Source: Clostridium sp. JN-9 (GTDB taxonomy: Bacteria > Bacillota > Clostridia > Clostridiales > Clostridiaceae). Taken from it: DNA of 64,000 nucleotides. How positions within the stretch are numbered: position 1 is the stretch's first letter; every line of letters begins with the position of its first letter. The notes under the pieces are model-generated. The model ran no database searches, was not told the origin of the DNA, and was given only the letters and a program-made list of their open reading frames with translations. The stretch lies in NCBI RefSeq assembly GCF_004103695.1, contig NZ_CP035280.1, positions 2,232,001-2,296,000 on the forward strand, given 5' to 3'. The position numbers and the translations under genes were made by a program. Shown piece by piece: positions 1-7,858 of this stretch.

Positions 1-484
1 GAGTATTATCCCAAACAGCCCACTGTACTGCCTTTTCACTGTGGTTCACTATTGTTTCCTGAACATACATATCACTACTGTTATCATATAAAGTAATAGT
101 TCTTATAAATTGAAGGCCCTGTATAGGCTTTGTTTCAGATATACGAGAGATAAGCTTCAGCTCAATTGATTTTTCAGATTTTTTTATTTCGTAGCTGAAT
201 GTATTTTGGTCAATATCAAATACAGGAGGCCACTGCCACACTGTCTGTGGTGCAGGCCAGCCTTTATATCCTCCGAAGTTCATCCAGTTTTCAGCAGTTC
301 TTTCCTTATTTATATCATTGTTTTTTCCTATTAATTCTTCATTTCTGTACAGCACATTTAAACCATTAATGGAATATTCCAGTATCCTTCCGCCCTGCTT
401 GGGCACCGCAATAACATTGATTATTCCATTACTCATGCATATTTCTTCAGTTTCTTTATTTTTTCTTATATTATAATTTATCAT
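1..484 (-). CDS. DUF4380-like protein, 5' part only
   Basis: The first 161 codons of a gene that runs off the left edge. The ATG at 484 is preceded by GGAGGT at good spacing. The visible protein has GGRILEYSING near residue 32 and a Trp/Pro-rich stretch (GGYKGWPAPQTVWQWPP) near residue 75. These resemble the DUF4380 family, which is thought to have a galactose-mutarotase-like beta-sandwich. Function is unknown; a carbohydrate-linked role is inference from the fold. No signal peptide is visible, so the protein is probably cytoplasmic. It is divergent from the TSUP permease next to it. Confidence 0.6.
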   Translation of the reverse strand, partial: MINYNIRKNKETEEICMSNGIINVIAVPKQGGRILEYSINGLNVLYRNEELIGKNNDINKERTAENWMNFGGYKGWPAPQTVWQWPPVFDIDQNTFSYEIKKSEKSIELKLISRISETKPIQGLQFIRTITLYDNSSDMYVQETIVNHSEKAVQWAVWDNT

Positions 485-562
485 TTTGACCTCCATACAT
501 TAATTATATTCCTAAGCATTATTATATTAACTCAATTGCCCTAATAGCATATAAAAACTCTG

Positions 563-592
563 TTTACCTTTAATTACAATGTGTGATAAAAT
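563..592 (+). promoter_or_regulatory. Probable promoter of the TSUP permease gene
   Basis: TTTACC (563-568) and TAAAAT (587-592) with 18 bp between them, about 40 bp upstream of the likely ATG at 634. Confidence 0.45.
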
Positions 593-633
593 ATTTATAT
601 CATATACCCTATAAAATGAGGAAGGTGCTGGTA

Positions 634-1398
634 ATGACCTATACTGTATTCAACTTTATATTTGTATGTGCTGCAGGCTTTTTTGCAGCTATAGTGGATT
701 CAATTGCAGGCGGAGGAGGATTAATAAGCCTTCCAGCTTTTTTATTAGTTGGGGTTTCACCTCACTATGCATTGGGTACGAATAAATTTGCAGCTTCCTG
801 TGCATCCTTTACAAGTTCTGTGAAATTTATAAAAAGCGGCAAAACTGATTCTAAGCTTTTAAAATATTTAATCCCATTTACTTTATTAGGTGCTGCAGTT
901 GGAGTGCAGATAGTTCTTAAAATTGATCAAAAATATCTTTATACAATGGTCCTCATAATGATTCTTGCTGTCGGTATTTATAGTTTATTTTCTAAAACCA
1001 TTGGCTTAGAAGATAAATTTACTGGCTTAAGCATGGGGAAAATTATATTAGGTATCCTATTAGCCTTTTCATTAGGTTTTTATGATGGCTTTTTTGGTCC
1101 AGGCACCGGCTCATTCTTAATTTTCGGCTTAATAAAAATATTTGGTTTTGATTTTGTAAGAGCAGGAGGCAATGGTAAAATATTAAATTTTGTAAGCAAT
1201 ATAACTTCTCTTATTTTATTTGCTTTTCATGGGCAGATATCTTATTTAATTGGAATACCTGTAGCCATATGTATGATATTAGGTGCTAAAATAGGTACGG
1301 AAATGGTTCTCTCTAAAGGTGCAAAGCTTATGAAGCCTATTTTTGTAACCATGTCCCTGGCTGTAGCAGTAAAAATGCTGTACAACCTTCTATGTTAA
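634..1398 (+). CDS. TSUP (TauE/SafE) family permease
   Basis: A 254-aa polytopic membrane protein of the TSUP family, which moves sulfite, sulfonates or other organic anions. The N-terminal helix holds the family-typical stretch AAIVDSIAGGGGLISLPAFL, and the second half repeats the pattern with GFYDGFFGPGTGSFL, as expected for two homologous four-helix halves. The start at 634 is preferred over the upstream ATG at 583 because AGGAAGG lies eight bases before it; the extra 17 residues upstream contain no family feature. It is a single gene between two divergent or convergent neighbours and ends at a bidirectional terminator. The substrate cannot be told from sequence. Confidence 0.85.
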   Translation: MTYTVFNFIFVCAAGFFAAIVDSIAGGGGLISLPAFLLVGVSPHYALGTNKFAASCASFTSSVKFIKSGKTDSKLLKYLIPFTLLGAAVGVQIVLKIDQKYLYTMVLIMILAVGIYSLFSKTIGLEDKFTGLSMGKIILGILLAFSLGFYDGFFGPGTGSFLIFGLIKIFGFDFVRAGGNGKILNFVSNITSLILFAFHGQISYLIGIPVAICMILGAKIGTEMVLSKGAKLMKPIFVTMSLAVAVKMLYNLLC

Positions 1399-1433
1399 AA
1401 AAAGCGCAGTTTTAAAATAACTGCACTTTTTTA
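1399..1433. terminator. Bidirectional rho-independent terminator
   Basis: AAGTGCAGTT and its near-complement AACTGCGCTT flank a short AT loop with A-runs on one side and T-runs on the other. It sits between the convergent TSUP and PqqD-like genes. Confidence 0.8.
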
Positions 1434-1434
1434 A

Positions 1435-1800
1435 TTACTTACTACTTTTCTGATTTCCACGATCAAAATAAACCCAGCCTTTTCTGTTTAAATATCTAAG
1501 ATACATTATTAATCTATCATAAACAGGATCACACTTTTTACCAAATTCCTTTAATAGCCTTTCACCTATTTCATAAACTGAAATTTTTCCATCTATGGAC
1601 TTCCATACGTAACTGCCAATGTCATCCAATTCTACATCGCTGACATATGGCTTCTTTACCAGCCATCTCATAAATTTTTCTATTGGTTTATTATGATAAA
1701 ACAAAAGGTATACTTTTCCACTCCTAACTTCCCAATCCGTATGTTTCTTCACTGGGACATATAGTAAAAAATTATCTTCATTCTTATGTTTCTTTTTCAT
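1435..1800 (-). CDS. Orphan PqqD-like protein
   Basis: About 121 aa. The C-terminal half (ELDDIGSYVWKSIDGKISVYEIGERL, continuing to MYLRYLNRKGWV) is a PqqD-type winged-helix fold, normally a peptide chaperone (RRE) that presents RiPP precursors to radical SAM enzymes. No precursor peptide or radical SAM maturase is adjacent, so it is an orphan here. The N-terminal roughly 50 residues are basic and aromatic. A GGTGAT motif precedes the ATG at 1800; an in-frame ATG at 1821 has no good ribosome binding site. Stand-alone PqqD-like proteins occur in clostridia and their role is not established. Confidence 0.65.
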   Translation of the reverse strand: MKKKHKNEDNFLLYVPVKKHTDWEVRSGKVYLLFYHNKPIEKFMRWLVKKPYVSDVELDDIGSYVWKSIDGKISVYEIGERLLKEFGKKCDPVYDRLIMYLRYLNRKGWVYFDRGNQKSSK

Positions 1801-1891
1801 TAAATCACCATTCTCTTTCATTGAATGTATATAGATAATTTTATACTCTTTTTAATTGATTTTCAATATATTCGCCTTAAGCTAATGATAT

Positions 1892-3484
1892 TTATTTAAC
1901 TAAGCCATTTTCCCTAAGGAAATCGTCTGCTACCTTCTCAGGTGACTGCTGAAGCTTATCCACCTTATAATTAAGATCTCTCATTTGCTGTTCATCGATT
2001 TTTCCAGACAATTTGTTTATTATACCCTTTAGTTCAGGATGTTTTTTTAGTGTGCTGTTTTTTACAATAGGTACAGCATAATATGATGGGAAAAAGTTTT
2101 TATCATCTTCCAAAACTTTAAGATTAAACCCTTTGAGAAGCCCATCTGTTGAAAAGGCATCTACAACATCTGTCTTTTTATTGGCAATAGATGTATACCT
2201 TAAGCCGCCATCTATAGCCTTAACATCTTTAAAGTTCATATTATATTTTTTATTTAATCCTAAGTATCCATCCTCTCTGTTGCTGAATTCTATAGTACTG
2301 CCTAATTTTAATTGATTACTCACTTTAGCAAGATCAGAGAATGTTTTCAGATTATATTTTTCAGCTGTGTCCGGTCTTACAGCTAAGGTATAGGTATTAT
2401 TAAAACCTAATGGATTTAGCCATGTTACATCGTAATTTTTAGTATAATAATCACTTACAACTTTGTAGGCTTTGTCTGGATCTTTAATAGGAGCCTGATT
2501 CATAATATTAACTAATGCAGTTCCGGTGTATTCCACATAACAATCAACTTCTCCTGCTTTAAGTGCACTAAGTGCTACACTGGTACCGCCTAAATTCATT
2601 TTTCTCTCAACTTTTATGTCGGAGTTCTTTTCTATTAATTCAGCAATCATGTTTCCTAGTATTAATTGTTCATTATAATTCTTAGAGCCTACCACTATAG
2701 TGTCCTGTTTTTTCTCATAAGTAAGTGCTGCTCCAATTATTATAACAATTACCAAAGAAGCTGCTATTATCTGCTTTAAATACTTCTTTCCCTTTCTTTT
2801 CTTCTTAGGAATTTTAATTGTACCATCTGATTTTTTAATTCCTGGGGGAGTTACACCTTTTTCAATTTTGCCTATAATATAATCCATAAGCAGAGCAAGT
2901 ATGCATGCAGGTATTGCTCCTGCTAAAACCATATTATTATCTACGGTTTGAACTCCTGCGAAAACCATATACCCAAGACCGCCTGCTCCAATAAATGCAG
3001 CAATAGTCATAAGTCCCACTGCGGTAACCGCTGAAATTCTTATTCCTGACATAATTATTGGAAGAGCCAAGGGTATTTGTACAATTCGCAATATCTGGCT
3101 GTTAGTCATACCAATACCTTTAGCTGCCTCAATAATGTCAGGGTTTATATTATCCAGACCAGTGTGAGTATTTTTAATTATTGGAAGCAATGAATATAAA
3201 AAAACCATCAATATAGCTGGCTTACTTCCAATCCCTAAAACGGGAATCAAAAAACCAAGCAGAGCTAAACTTGGTATTGCTTGTACTACATTGGCAATTC
3301 CTATAACTGGCGCTGATAATTTTTTATATCTGGTTATAAGTATACCAAGAGGCACTCCAACAACTATGGCCATAATTACTGCAAAAACTGTTAATTCTAT
3401 GTGCTGCATTGTTAAATTCAGGATCTGTTGTCTTCTTTCAACTACAAAGCTTCCAAACTGTCTTATAAAATTAATTGCATCCAC
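1892..3484 (-). CDS. Betaine/carnitine/choline ABC importer, fused permease and binding protein
   Basis: A 530-aa OpuC/OpuB-type subunit for uptake of compatible solutes. Residues about 1-210 are the permease with the BPD_transp EAA loop (EAAKGIGMTNSQILRIVQIP). After a lysine-rich stretch and a membrane anchor near residue 240, residues about 262-530 form the extracellular substrate-binding domain (VVGSKNYNEQLILGNMIAE, then ALKAGEVDCYVEYTGT). Such fusions are usual in this family. The GTG start overlaps the stop of the upstream ATPase gene (TAGTG), which implies translational coupling. With the ATPase it forms a two-gene operon under a promoter overlapped by a likely BusR operator. Betaine, carnitine and choline cannot be distinguished by eye. 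Confidence 0.9.
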   Translation of the reverse strand: MDAINFIRQFGSFVVERRQQILNLTMQHIELTVFAVIMAIVVGVPLGILITRYKKLSAPVIGIANVVQAIPSLALLGFLIPVLGIGSKPAILMVFLYSLLPIIKNTHTGLDNINPDIIEAAKGIGMTNSQILRIVQIPLALPIIMSGIRISAVTAVGLMTIAAFIGAGGLGYMVFAGVQTVDNNMVLAGAIPACILALLMDYIIGKIEKGVTPPGIKKSDGTIKIPKKKRKGKKYLKQIIAASLVIVIIIGAALTYEKKQDTIVVGSKNYNEQLILGNMIAELIEKNSDIKVERKMNLGGTSVALSALKAGEVDCYVEYTGTALVNIMNQAPIKDPDKAYKVVSDYYTKNYDVTWLNPLGFNNTYTLAVRPDTAEKYNLKTFSDLAKVSNQLKLGSTIEFSNREDGYLGLNKKYNMNFKDVKAIDGGLRYTSIANKKTDVVDAFSTDGLLKGFNLKVLEDDKNFFPSYYAVPIVKNSTLKKHPELKGIINKLSGKIDEQQMRDLNYKVDKLQQSPEKVADDFLRENGLVK

Positions 3485-4611
3485 TATATGTCCACCTCCT
3501 GATCAATATACTGAGTAGTTAATACGCTTAATAAACTACTTTTTGTTATGAGTCCTGCTAATTTGGAATTATCATCTATAACAGGCATATATCCTACTTT
3601 GTAGCAATTCATTTTCTTAAGGATATCTATAAGTGATTCATTAATATTAACTGCTTTAATTTCTTTTTCCATGATACTTTCAAGTTTAAGGCTCTTATTA
3701 TCATGTTTTCTAATATCCTTTAATGTGACAATACCAGTAAGTTTATCCTCTTTATCAACAATTAATAAGCTGTCTACTTTGCTGGATTTCATAATTTCAA
3801 CTGCTTGTACTAAAGTTCTGTTTGCTGAGGTTTTAATGGGCTCAGTAATCATAATATCTTTGGCTCTTATTAACTCAGGCTGCTTCCATATTCTATTTTT
3901 GCCAATAAACTCTTCTACATATATACTTGCTGGATTCTTCAGTATTTTCTCTGCAGTATCAAACTGTAATATACCCCCATCCCTCATAATACAAATTCTA
4001 TCACCAAGTTTTAATGCTTCATCCATATCATGAGTAACGAAGACTATAGTCTTTTTTAATTCCTGCTGAAGATTATACAATTCATCCTGCAGCTGATTTC
4101 TTGTAATTGGGTCTAAAGCACTAAATGGTTCGTCCATTAAAATTATTTCCGGGTCTGTAGCAAAAGCCCTGGCTACTCCAACCCTTTGCTGCTGTCCTCC
4201 GCTAAGTTCACATGGATATCTATCCATATAAGTATCGGGATCCATTCCAACCATTTTTAAAAGAGTTATTGTTTTATCCATAATTTTTTTGTGTGTCCAT
4301 TTTCTTAAAGTTGGAACTATTGATATGTTTTCACCCACGGTCATATGAGGGAAAAGTCCAGTCTGCTGGATAACATATCCTATACCCCTTCTTAGTTCAA
4401 TAGGATCAACATCAGATATATCCTGACCATCGATATATATACTTCCTGAAGTTGGAATAATTAGTTTGTTTATCATTTTTAGTGTTGTAGTTTTTCCACA
4501 TCCGCTTGGTCCTATTAAAACAACAAACTCTCCCCTATTTATATTTAGATTTATTTTTTTTATTACTTCTTTGTTTTTAAATTTTTTATTAATATCTTTA
4601 AACTCTATCAT
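3484..4611 (-). CDS. Osmoprotectant ABC importer ATPase with CBS domains
   Basis: 375 aa, OpuCA/OpuBA type. Walker A is GPSGCGKTT, the signature is LSGGQQQRVGVARA and Walker B is EIILMDEPFSALDP. The C-terminal 110 residues hold two CBS motifs, which in OpuCA proteins sense ionic strength or c-di-AMP. It energises the fused permease/binding protein encoded immediately downstream. The ATG at 4611 follows GGGGTGATGG. A BusR-like gene lies just upstream in the same direction, separated by its own terminator and by the operator-bearing promoter. Confidence 0.92.
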   Translation of the reverse strand: MIEFKDINKKFKNKEVIKKINLNINRGEFVVLIGPSGCGKTTTLKMINKLIIPTSGSIYIDGQDISDVDPIELRRGIGYVIQQTGLFPHMTVGENISIVPTLRKWTHKKIMDKTITLLKMVGMDPDTYMDRYPCELSGGQQQRVGVARAFATDPEIILMDEPFSALDPITRNQLQDELYNLQQELKKTIVFVTHDMDEALKLGDRICIMRDGGILQFDTAEKILKNPASIYVEEFIGKNRIWKQPELIRAKDIMITEPIKTSANRTLVQAVEIMKSSKVDSLLIVDKEDKLTGIVTLKDIRKHDNKSLKLESIMEKEIKAVNINESLIDILKKMNCYKVGYMPVIDDNSKLAGLITKSSLLSVLTTQYIDQEVDI

Positions 4612-4648
4612 TCCATCACCCCTAAAATTATTATCTTTAAAAAAAATG

Positions 4649-4690
4649 AACTGACAACTTAATTATAGTACAAAGTTGTCAGTTTGTAAA
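4649..4690 (-). promoter_or_regulatory. Importer promoter overlapped by a bipartite inverted repeat (candidate BusR operator)
   Basis: On the minus strand, -35 TTTACA (4685-4690) and -10 TATAAT (4662-4667) are 17 bp apart. The perfect 11-bp inverted repeat AACTGACAACT / AGTTGTCAGTT occupies 4649-4659 and 4674-4684 with 14 bp between the arms. One arm lies in the promoter spacer and the other just past the -10, so a bound dimer of dimers would block RNA polymerase. Assignment to the BusR-like protein rests on adjacency. Confidence 0.75.
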
Positions 4691-4741
4691 TACATTATTC
4701 TTGATTTTAAGTATATATTATCCAATTCATAGTTTATAGAA

Positions 4742-4775
4742 TAAAAACCATAGGTAAAATACTCTTAACCTATGG
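4742..4775 (-). terminator. Terminator after the BusR-like gene
   Basis: CCATAGGT and ACCTATGG form an 8-bp stem followed on the minus strand by TTTTTAT. Confidence 0.75.
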
Positions 4776-4789
4776 CATAATAGTTACAA

Positions 4790-5410
4790 TTATTCATTTA
4801 TAAAGTTTTTCACTCTTTCATAAGAGTTTTCATCACCAATCATTATATATACATCTCCCTCAATAAATGCAGCATATGGACCAGGAGATAATATCAATGT
4901 CTTGTTTCTTCTTATTCCAATTATAGTTGTTCCCGTATTCTGCCAAAAGTTAACTTCTCCTATTGTTTTTCCAATAAGTTTAGAGTTTTTTGGTATTTCA
5001 ATTTCCATGGGAGCAAAAGGATTTGAATTTTTAAATCTTTCAGTACTATCAATAAGTTTATCTATATAAGCAGTTAATTCTTCATCTAATTTCCCTTTTC
5101 GTTCAATAACGCTGTTTATACTTTTTTTTAATGAATTCATGGAATCATGACTTCTAAATTTTTCTATGAATTTAAAAGCTGAATCAATGGATTTAACCAT
5201 TATTCCTTTTCCATGTGACACATCCACTATGTTCATATCATCTAATAAGGTTACAGCTCTTCGTATAGTCTCAGGGGATACATTATATTGACCTGCTAAA
5301 GTTGATCTTCCATGCAGTTTTGTTCCTATTTTAAATTCTCCCCTGGTAATTCTATTTGCCAAATCAATAGCTATTTGTTGATATACAGGTTTAACAATAT
5401 CTTCCTCCAT
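4790..5410 (-). CDS. busR: BusR-like c-di-AMP-responsive GntR repressor
   Basis: 206 aa. Residues about 5-75 are a GntR-type winged helix (PVYQQIAIDLANRITRGEFK, then LAGQYNVSPETIRRAV). A helical linker with charged coiled-coil character follows. The C-terminal part (residues about 135-206: MEIEIPKNSKLIGKTIGEVN, then a GDENSYERVKNF end) is a TrkA_C/RCK_C domain. This combination defines BusR, which in lactic streptococci binds c-di-AMP and represses a betaine importer. The start at 5410 follows GGAGGA; a longer frame from 5455 would begin inside the -10 box. It is encoded just upstream of the OpuC-type importer, as expected for its regulator. The regulatory role is inferred from family and position. 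Confidence 0.82.
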   Translation of the reverse strand: MEEDIVKPVYQQIAIDLANRITRGEFKIGTKLHGRSTLAGQYNVSPETIRRAVTLLDDMNIVDVSHGKGIMVKSIDSAFKFIEKFRSHDSMNSLKKSINSVIERKGKLDEELTAYIDKLIDSTERFKNSNPFAPMEIEIPKNSKLIGKTIGEVNFWQNTGTTIIGIRRNKTLILSPGPYAAFIEGDVYIMIGDENSYERVKNFINE

Positions 5411-5453
5411 AAATCTTCCTCCATTGTATTTATAAAGCACATCAGCCATAACC

Positions 5454-5482
5454 ATTATAAGGAGGATGTATTAATTTTGCAA
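5454..5482 (-). promoter_or_regulatory. Probable promoter of the BusR-like gene
   Basis: Minus-strand TTGCAA (5477-5482) and TATAAT (5454-5459), 17 bp apart, in the gap after kamE. The repressor therefore need not depend on read-through from the lysine operon. Confidence 0.6.
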
Positions 5483-5492
5483 CTATTTATTT

Positions 5493-6281
5493 TTACACAA
5501 GCTTCCTTTTAACCATTTCAGTAACTGCAAATGAAGCCACATTATCAGCATACTGACCAGGCCCGAAGCCTGCATCGTAACCCATTTCCTTTGCCATCTC
5601 ATTAGTGATCCTTGGTCCCCCGCATATTAAAATCACCTTTTCTCTGATGCCCTCTGCTTCAAGGAGTTCCACCAGTTCTGTTAGATTTTTAATGTGAATA
5701 TCTTTCTGGGTAACTGTCTGTGATACTAAAAGTACATCTGCCTTTAATTCAATAGCCTTTCTGATAAATTCTTCATTAGGAACCTGGCTGCCTAAATTAT
5801 AGGCTTCTATCATATCATACCTTTCAAGGCCATAATGGCCTGCAAATCCCTTCATATTCATAATGGCATCTATGCCTACCGTATGAGCATCTGTACCAGT
5901 ACTTGCACCTACTATTCTTACCTTTCTGCCAATATTATCTTTTATATATTGTGACACTTCATTCATATCCATAACTTTAATGTCTACAGACTGCACTTTT
6001 ATTTCTTCATAATTAATGCTTTGAATAAAACTTCCATATGCAACAAAGAAGGTAAAGTCTTTATCTAATGGCTCGTGATGAGTTATTATAGGATCATTTA
6101 GTCCCATGGTTTTAATTATAAGCTTTGCAGCTTCAACGGCTTTATCCCCATCAGGAACAGGAAGTGTGAAGCTAAGCTGAATTTTACCATCATTCATGGT
6201 ATCACCATAGGGTTTTATTTTTGTTAAATCCAGATGCTTATCATAATCCTTTTTTTCAGTTGAATATAAGCCTGTGCTCAT
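5493..6281 (-). CDS. kamE: Lysine 5,6-aminomutase, beta (B12-binding) subunit
   Basis: 262 aa, the usual length. The C-terminal Rossmann domain carries the DxHxxG cobalamin-binding motif as TDAHTVGIDA at about residue 130, with the histidine that replaces the lower axial base of adenosylcobalamin. The N-terminal part matches the PLP-carrying dimerisation domain of KamE. With KamD it moves the terminal amino group of beta-lysine from C6 to C5, giving 3,5-diaminohexanoate. Its ATG overlaps the kamD stop codon (TAATG), typical of subunits made in equal amounts. It is the last gene of the lysine operon. Confidence 0.95.
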   Translation of the reverse strand: MSTGLYSTEKKDYDKHLDLTKIKPYGDTMNDGKIQLSFTLPVPDGDKAVEAAKLIIKTMGLNDPIITHHEPLDKDFTFFVAYGSFIQSINYEEIKVQSVDIKVMDMNEVSQYIKDNIGRKVRIVGASTGTDAHTVGIDAIMNMKGFAGHYGLERYDMIEAYNLGSQVPNEEFIRKAIELKADVLLVSQTVTQKDIHIKNLTELVELLEAEGIREKVILICGGPRITNEMAKEMGYDAGFGPGQYADNVASFAVTEMVKRKLV

Positions 6282-7837
6282 TACTCTTCACCTCCAACCA
6301 TTAACTCTATAAATGGATTAAAATACTGAGGCTCTTTTTCAAATACTCCATCTAATCCTTTGCCTCCATCTATTGGCCTCTTTATACCTGCAAATTTTCC
6401 CTGACTTAGTGTACTAAATAATCCTTCATTTTGTATCTCTCCCAATAACTCGCAGGATTTTTCAAGAACTTCCTTTGCCCTGCTTTGTATTATTCCTCCT
6501 TGTTTAAATGTTATCTCTTCCCCTAAATCCGCCATGTTATTAAATATATATTTTGCATTTTCTATGGATAGAGCTCTGTCGGACATAAATGGGGTGTGTA
6601 TTGCTTCTGTGAGCATTCCAAGAAGATGTATCTTTTGTCCTGTAATTATTGTAACCATATTGAACAATGCATCCTGAACCTGACCCTTAAATATATTGCC
6701 TGTCATAAATTTAGTAGGAGGCATATATTTTAATGGAGCTCTTGGAAATATTTCTCTTGCCATTTGCGCCTGGGCAAGCTCTAAAAGAAATCCATTTTTC
6801 AAATCAGGACTCATTTCAAAGGCATGACCAAGTCCCATCTGTTCCTCAGGCAGCCCTGCTAAAAGTGCAAACTGTTCATTTATAAACTGTGATGCCAATA
6901 CTGTGTGGGCCTCCTCCACTGCATCTGATGTGGTAAGATAGTTATCTTCACCTGTGTTAATTATTACTCCGGCAAATCCATTTATTACTCTTGAAAAATA
7001 TTGATCTACCATGGTTCTTTTCATATTAATATCTCTGAATAAAATTCCATAAAGGGCATCATTCAGCATTACATCAAGCCTCTCCATAGCACCCATGGCA
7101 GCAATCTCAGGCATGCAGAGTCCTGAACAATAGTTACATAATCTTATATATCTGTGAACCTGTTCTCCTGCTTCATCCAGTGCTTTTCTCATAAGTCTGA
7201 AGTTTTCCTGTGTGGCAAATGTGCCTCCAAAGCCTTCTGTGGTGGCACCATAGGGTACATAATCAAGCAGGCTCTGACCAGTAGTTCTTATTACAGCTAT
7301 TATGTCTGCTCCTTGTTTTGCAGCAGCTACAGCTTGTGTTATATCCTCATAAATATTTCCTGTAGCAACAATAACATATAAATATGGCCCTTTTTTATCT
7401 CCATATTCATTTATAAAATCCTGTCTGATTTTTTTGTTTTCTTTTATTTTTTCAATGCTCTTCATTGCAGCTGTGTTTACAGCTAATTTTATGTCAAACA
7501 AATCAGAAGATGGCAGTTCAGTTAATTCTAATTCATGTTTTGAAACCTTTAAGGCAATTTCCCAAGGTGAAAGTTTTGTCTGCACCATTGCATTTCCAAT
7601 ATAGTATGCTGCCCCAATGCCAAGTCCATTTCCCTTTTCAATATTATCTACAACAATATTTGGAAGCGGCACAGAAAATTCATCTATTCCATCTATGCCA
7701 AGAAGTCTGCATATAGTTCTTTCCACTGTAACTGTTGTATGCTGATTTATAAATTTCTGTGTTTCCTGTGCTATGTTCCTTGCATATTTCCTAGCCTGTT
7801 CCACAACATTTAAATCAAGATTCAACTTACTTTCCAT
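6281..7837 (-). CDS. kamD: Lysine 5,6-aminomutase, alpha subunit
   Basis: 518 aa, matching KamD, the TIM-barrel subunit that houses PLP and the 5'-deoxyadenosyl radical chemistry. Stretches such as AAYYIGNAMVQTKLSPWEIA and CNYCSGLCMPEIAAMGAMER are typical. The length and the separate 262-aa B12 subunit argue against D-ornithine 4,5-aminomutase, whose OraE subunit is much larger. A GGGGGGAT-type ribosome binding site precedes the ATG at 7837. It overlaps kamE by one base. Confidence 0.95.
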   Translation of the reverse strand: MESKLNLDLNVVEQARKYARNIAQETQKFINQHTTVTVERTICRLLGIDGIDEFSVPLPNIVVDNIEKGNGLGIGAAYYIGNAMVQTKLSPWEIALKVSKHELELTELPSSDLFDIKLAVNTAAMKSIEKIKENKKIRQDFINEYGDKKGPYLYVIVATGNIYEDITQAVAAAKQGADIIAVIRTTGQSLLDYVPYGATTEGFGGTFATQENFRLMRKALDEAGEQVHRYIRLCNYCSGLCMPEIAAMGAMERLDVMLNDALYGILFRDINMKRTMVDQYFSRVINGFAGVIINTGEDNYLTTSDAVEEAHTVLASQFINEQFALLAGLPEEQMGLGHAFEMSPDLKNGFLLELAQAQMAREIFPRAPLKYMPPTKFMTGNIFKGQVQDALFNMVTIITGQKIHLLGMLTEAIHTPFMSDRALSIENAKYIFNNMADLGEEITFKQGGIIQSRAKEVLEKSCELLGEIQNEGLFSTLSQGKFAGIKRPIDGGKGLDGVFEKEPQYFNPFIELMVGGEE

Positions 7838-7858
7838 AGTAATATCCCCCCCAAATCA

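Noticed and set aside
5493-7837. D-ornithine 4,5-aminomutase (OraS/OraE) for the B12 aminomutase genes
   Set aside because: Subunit lengths (518 and 262 aa) and the kamA, kdd, kce, kal context fit lysine 5,6-aminomutase.
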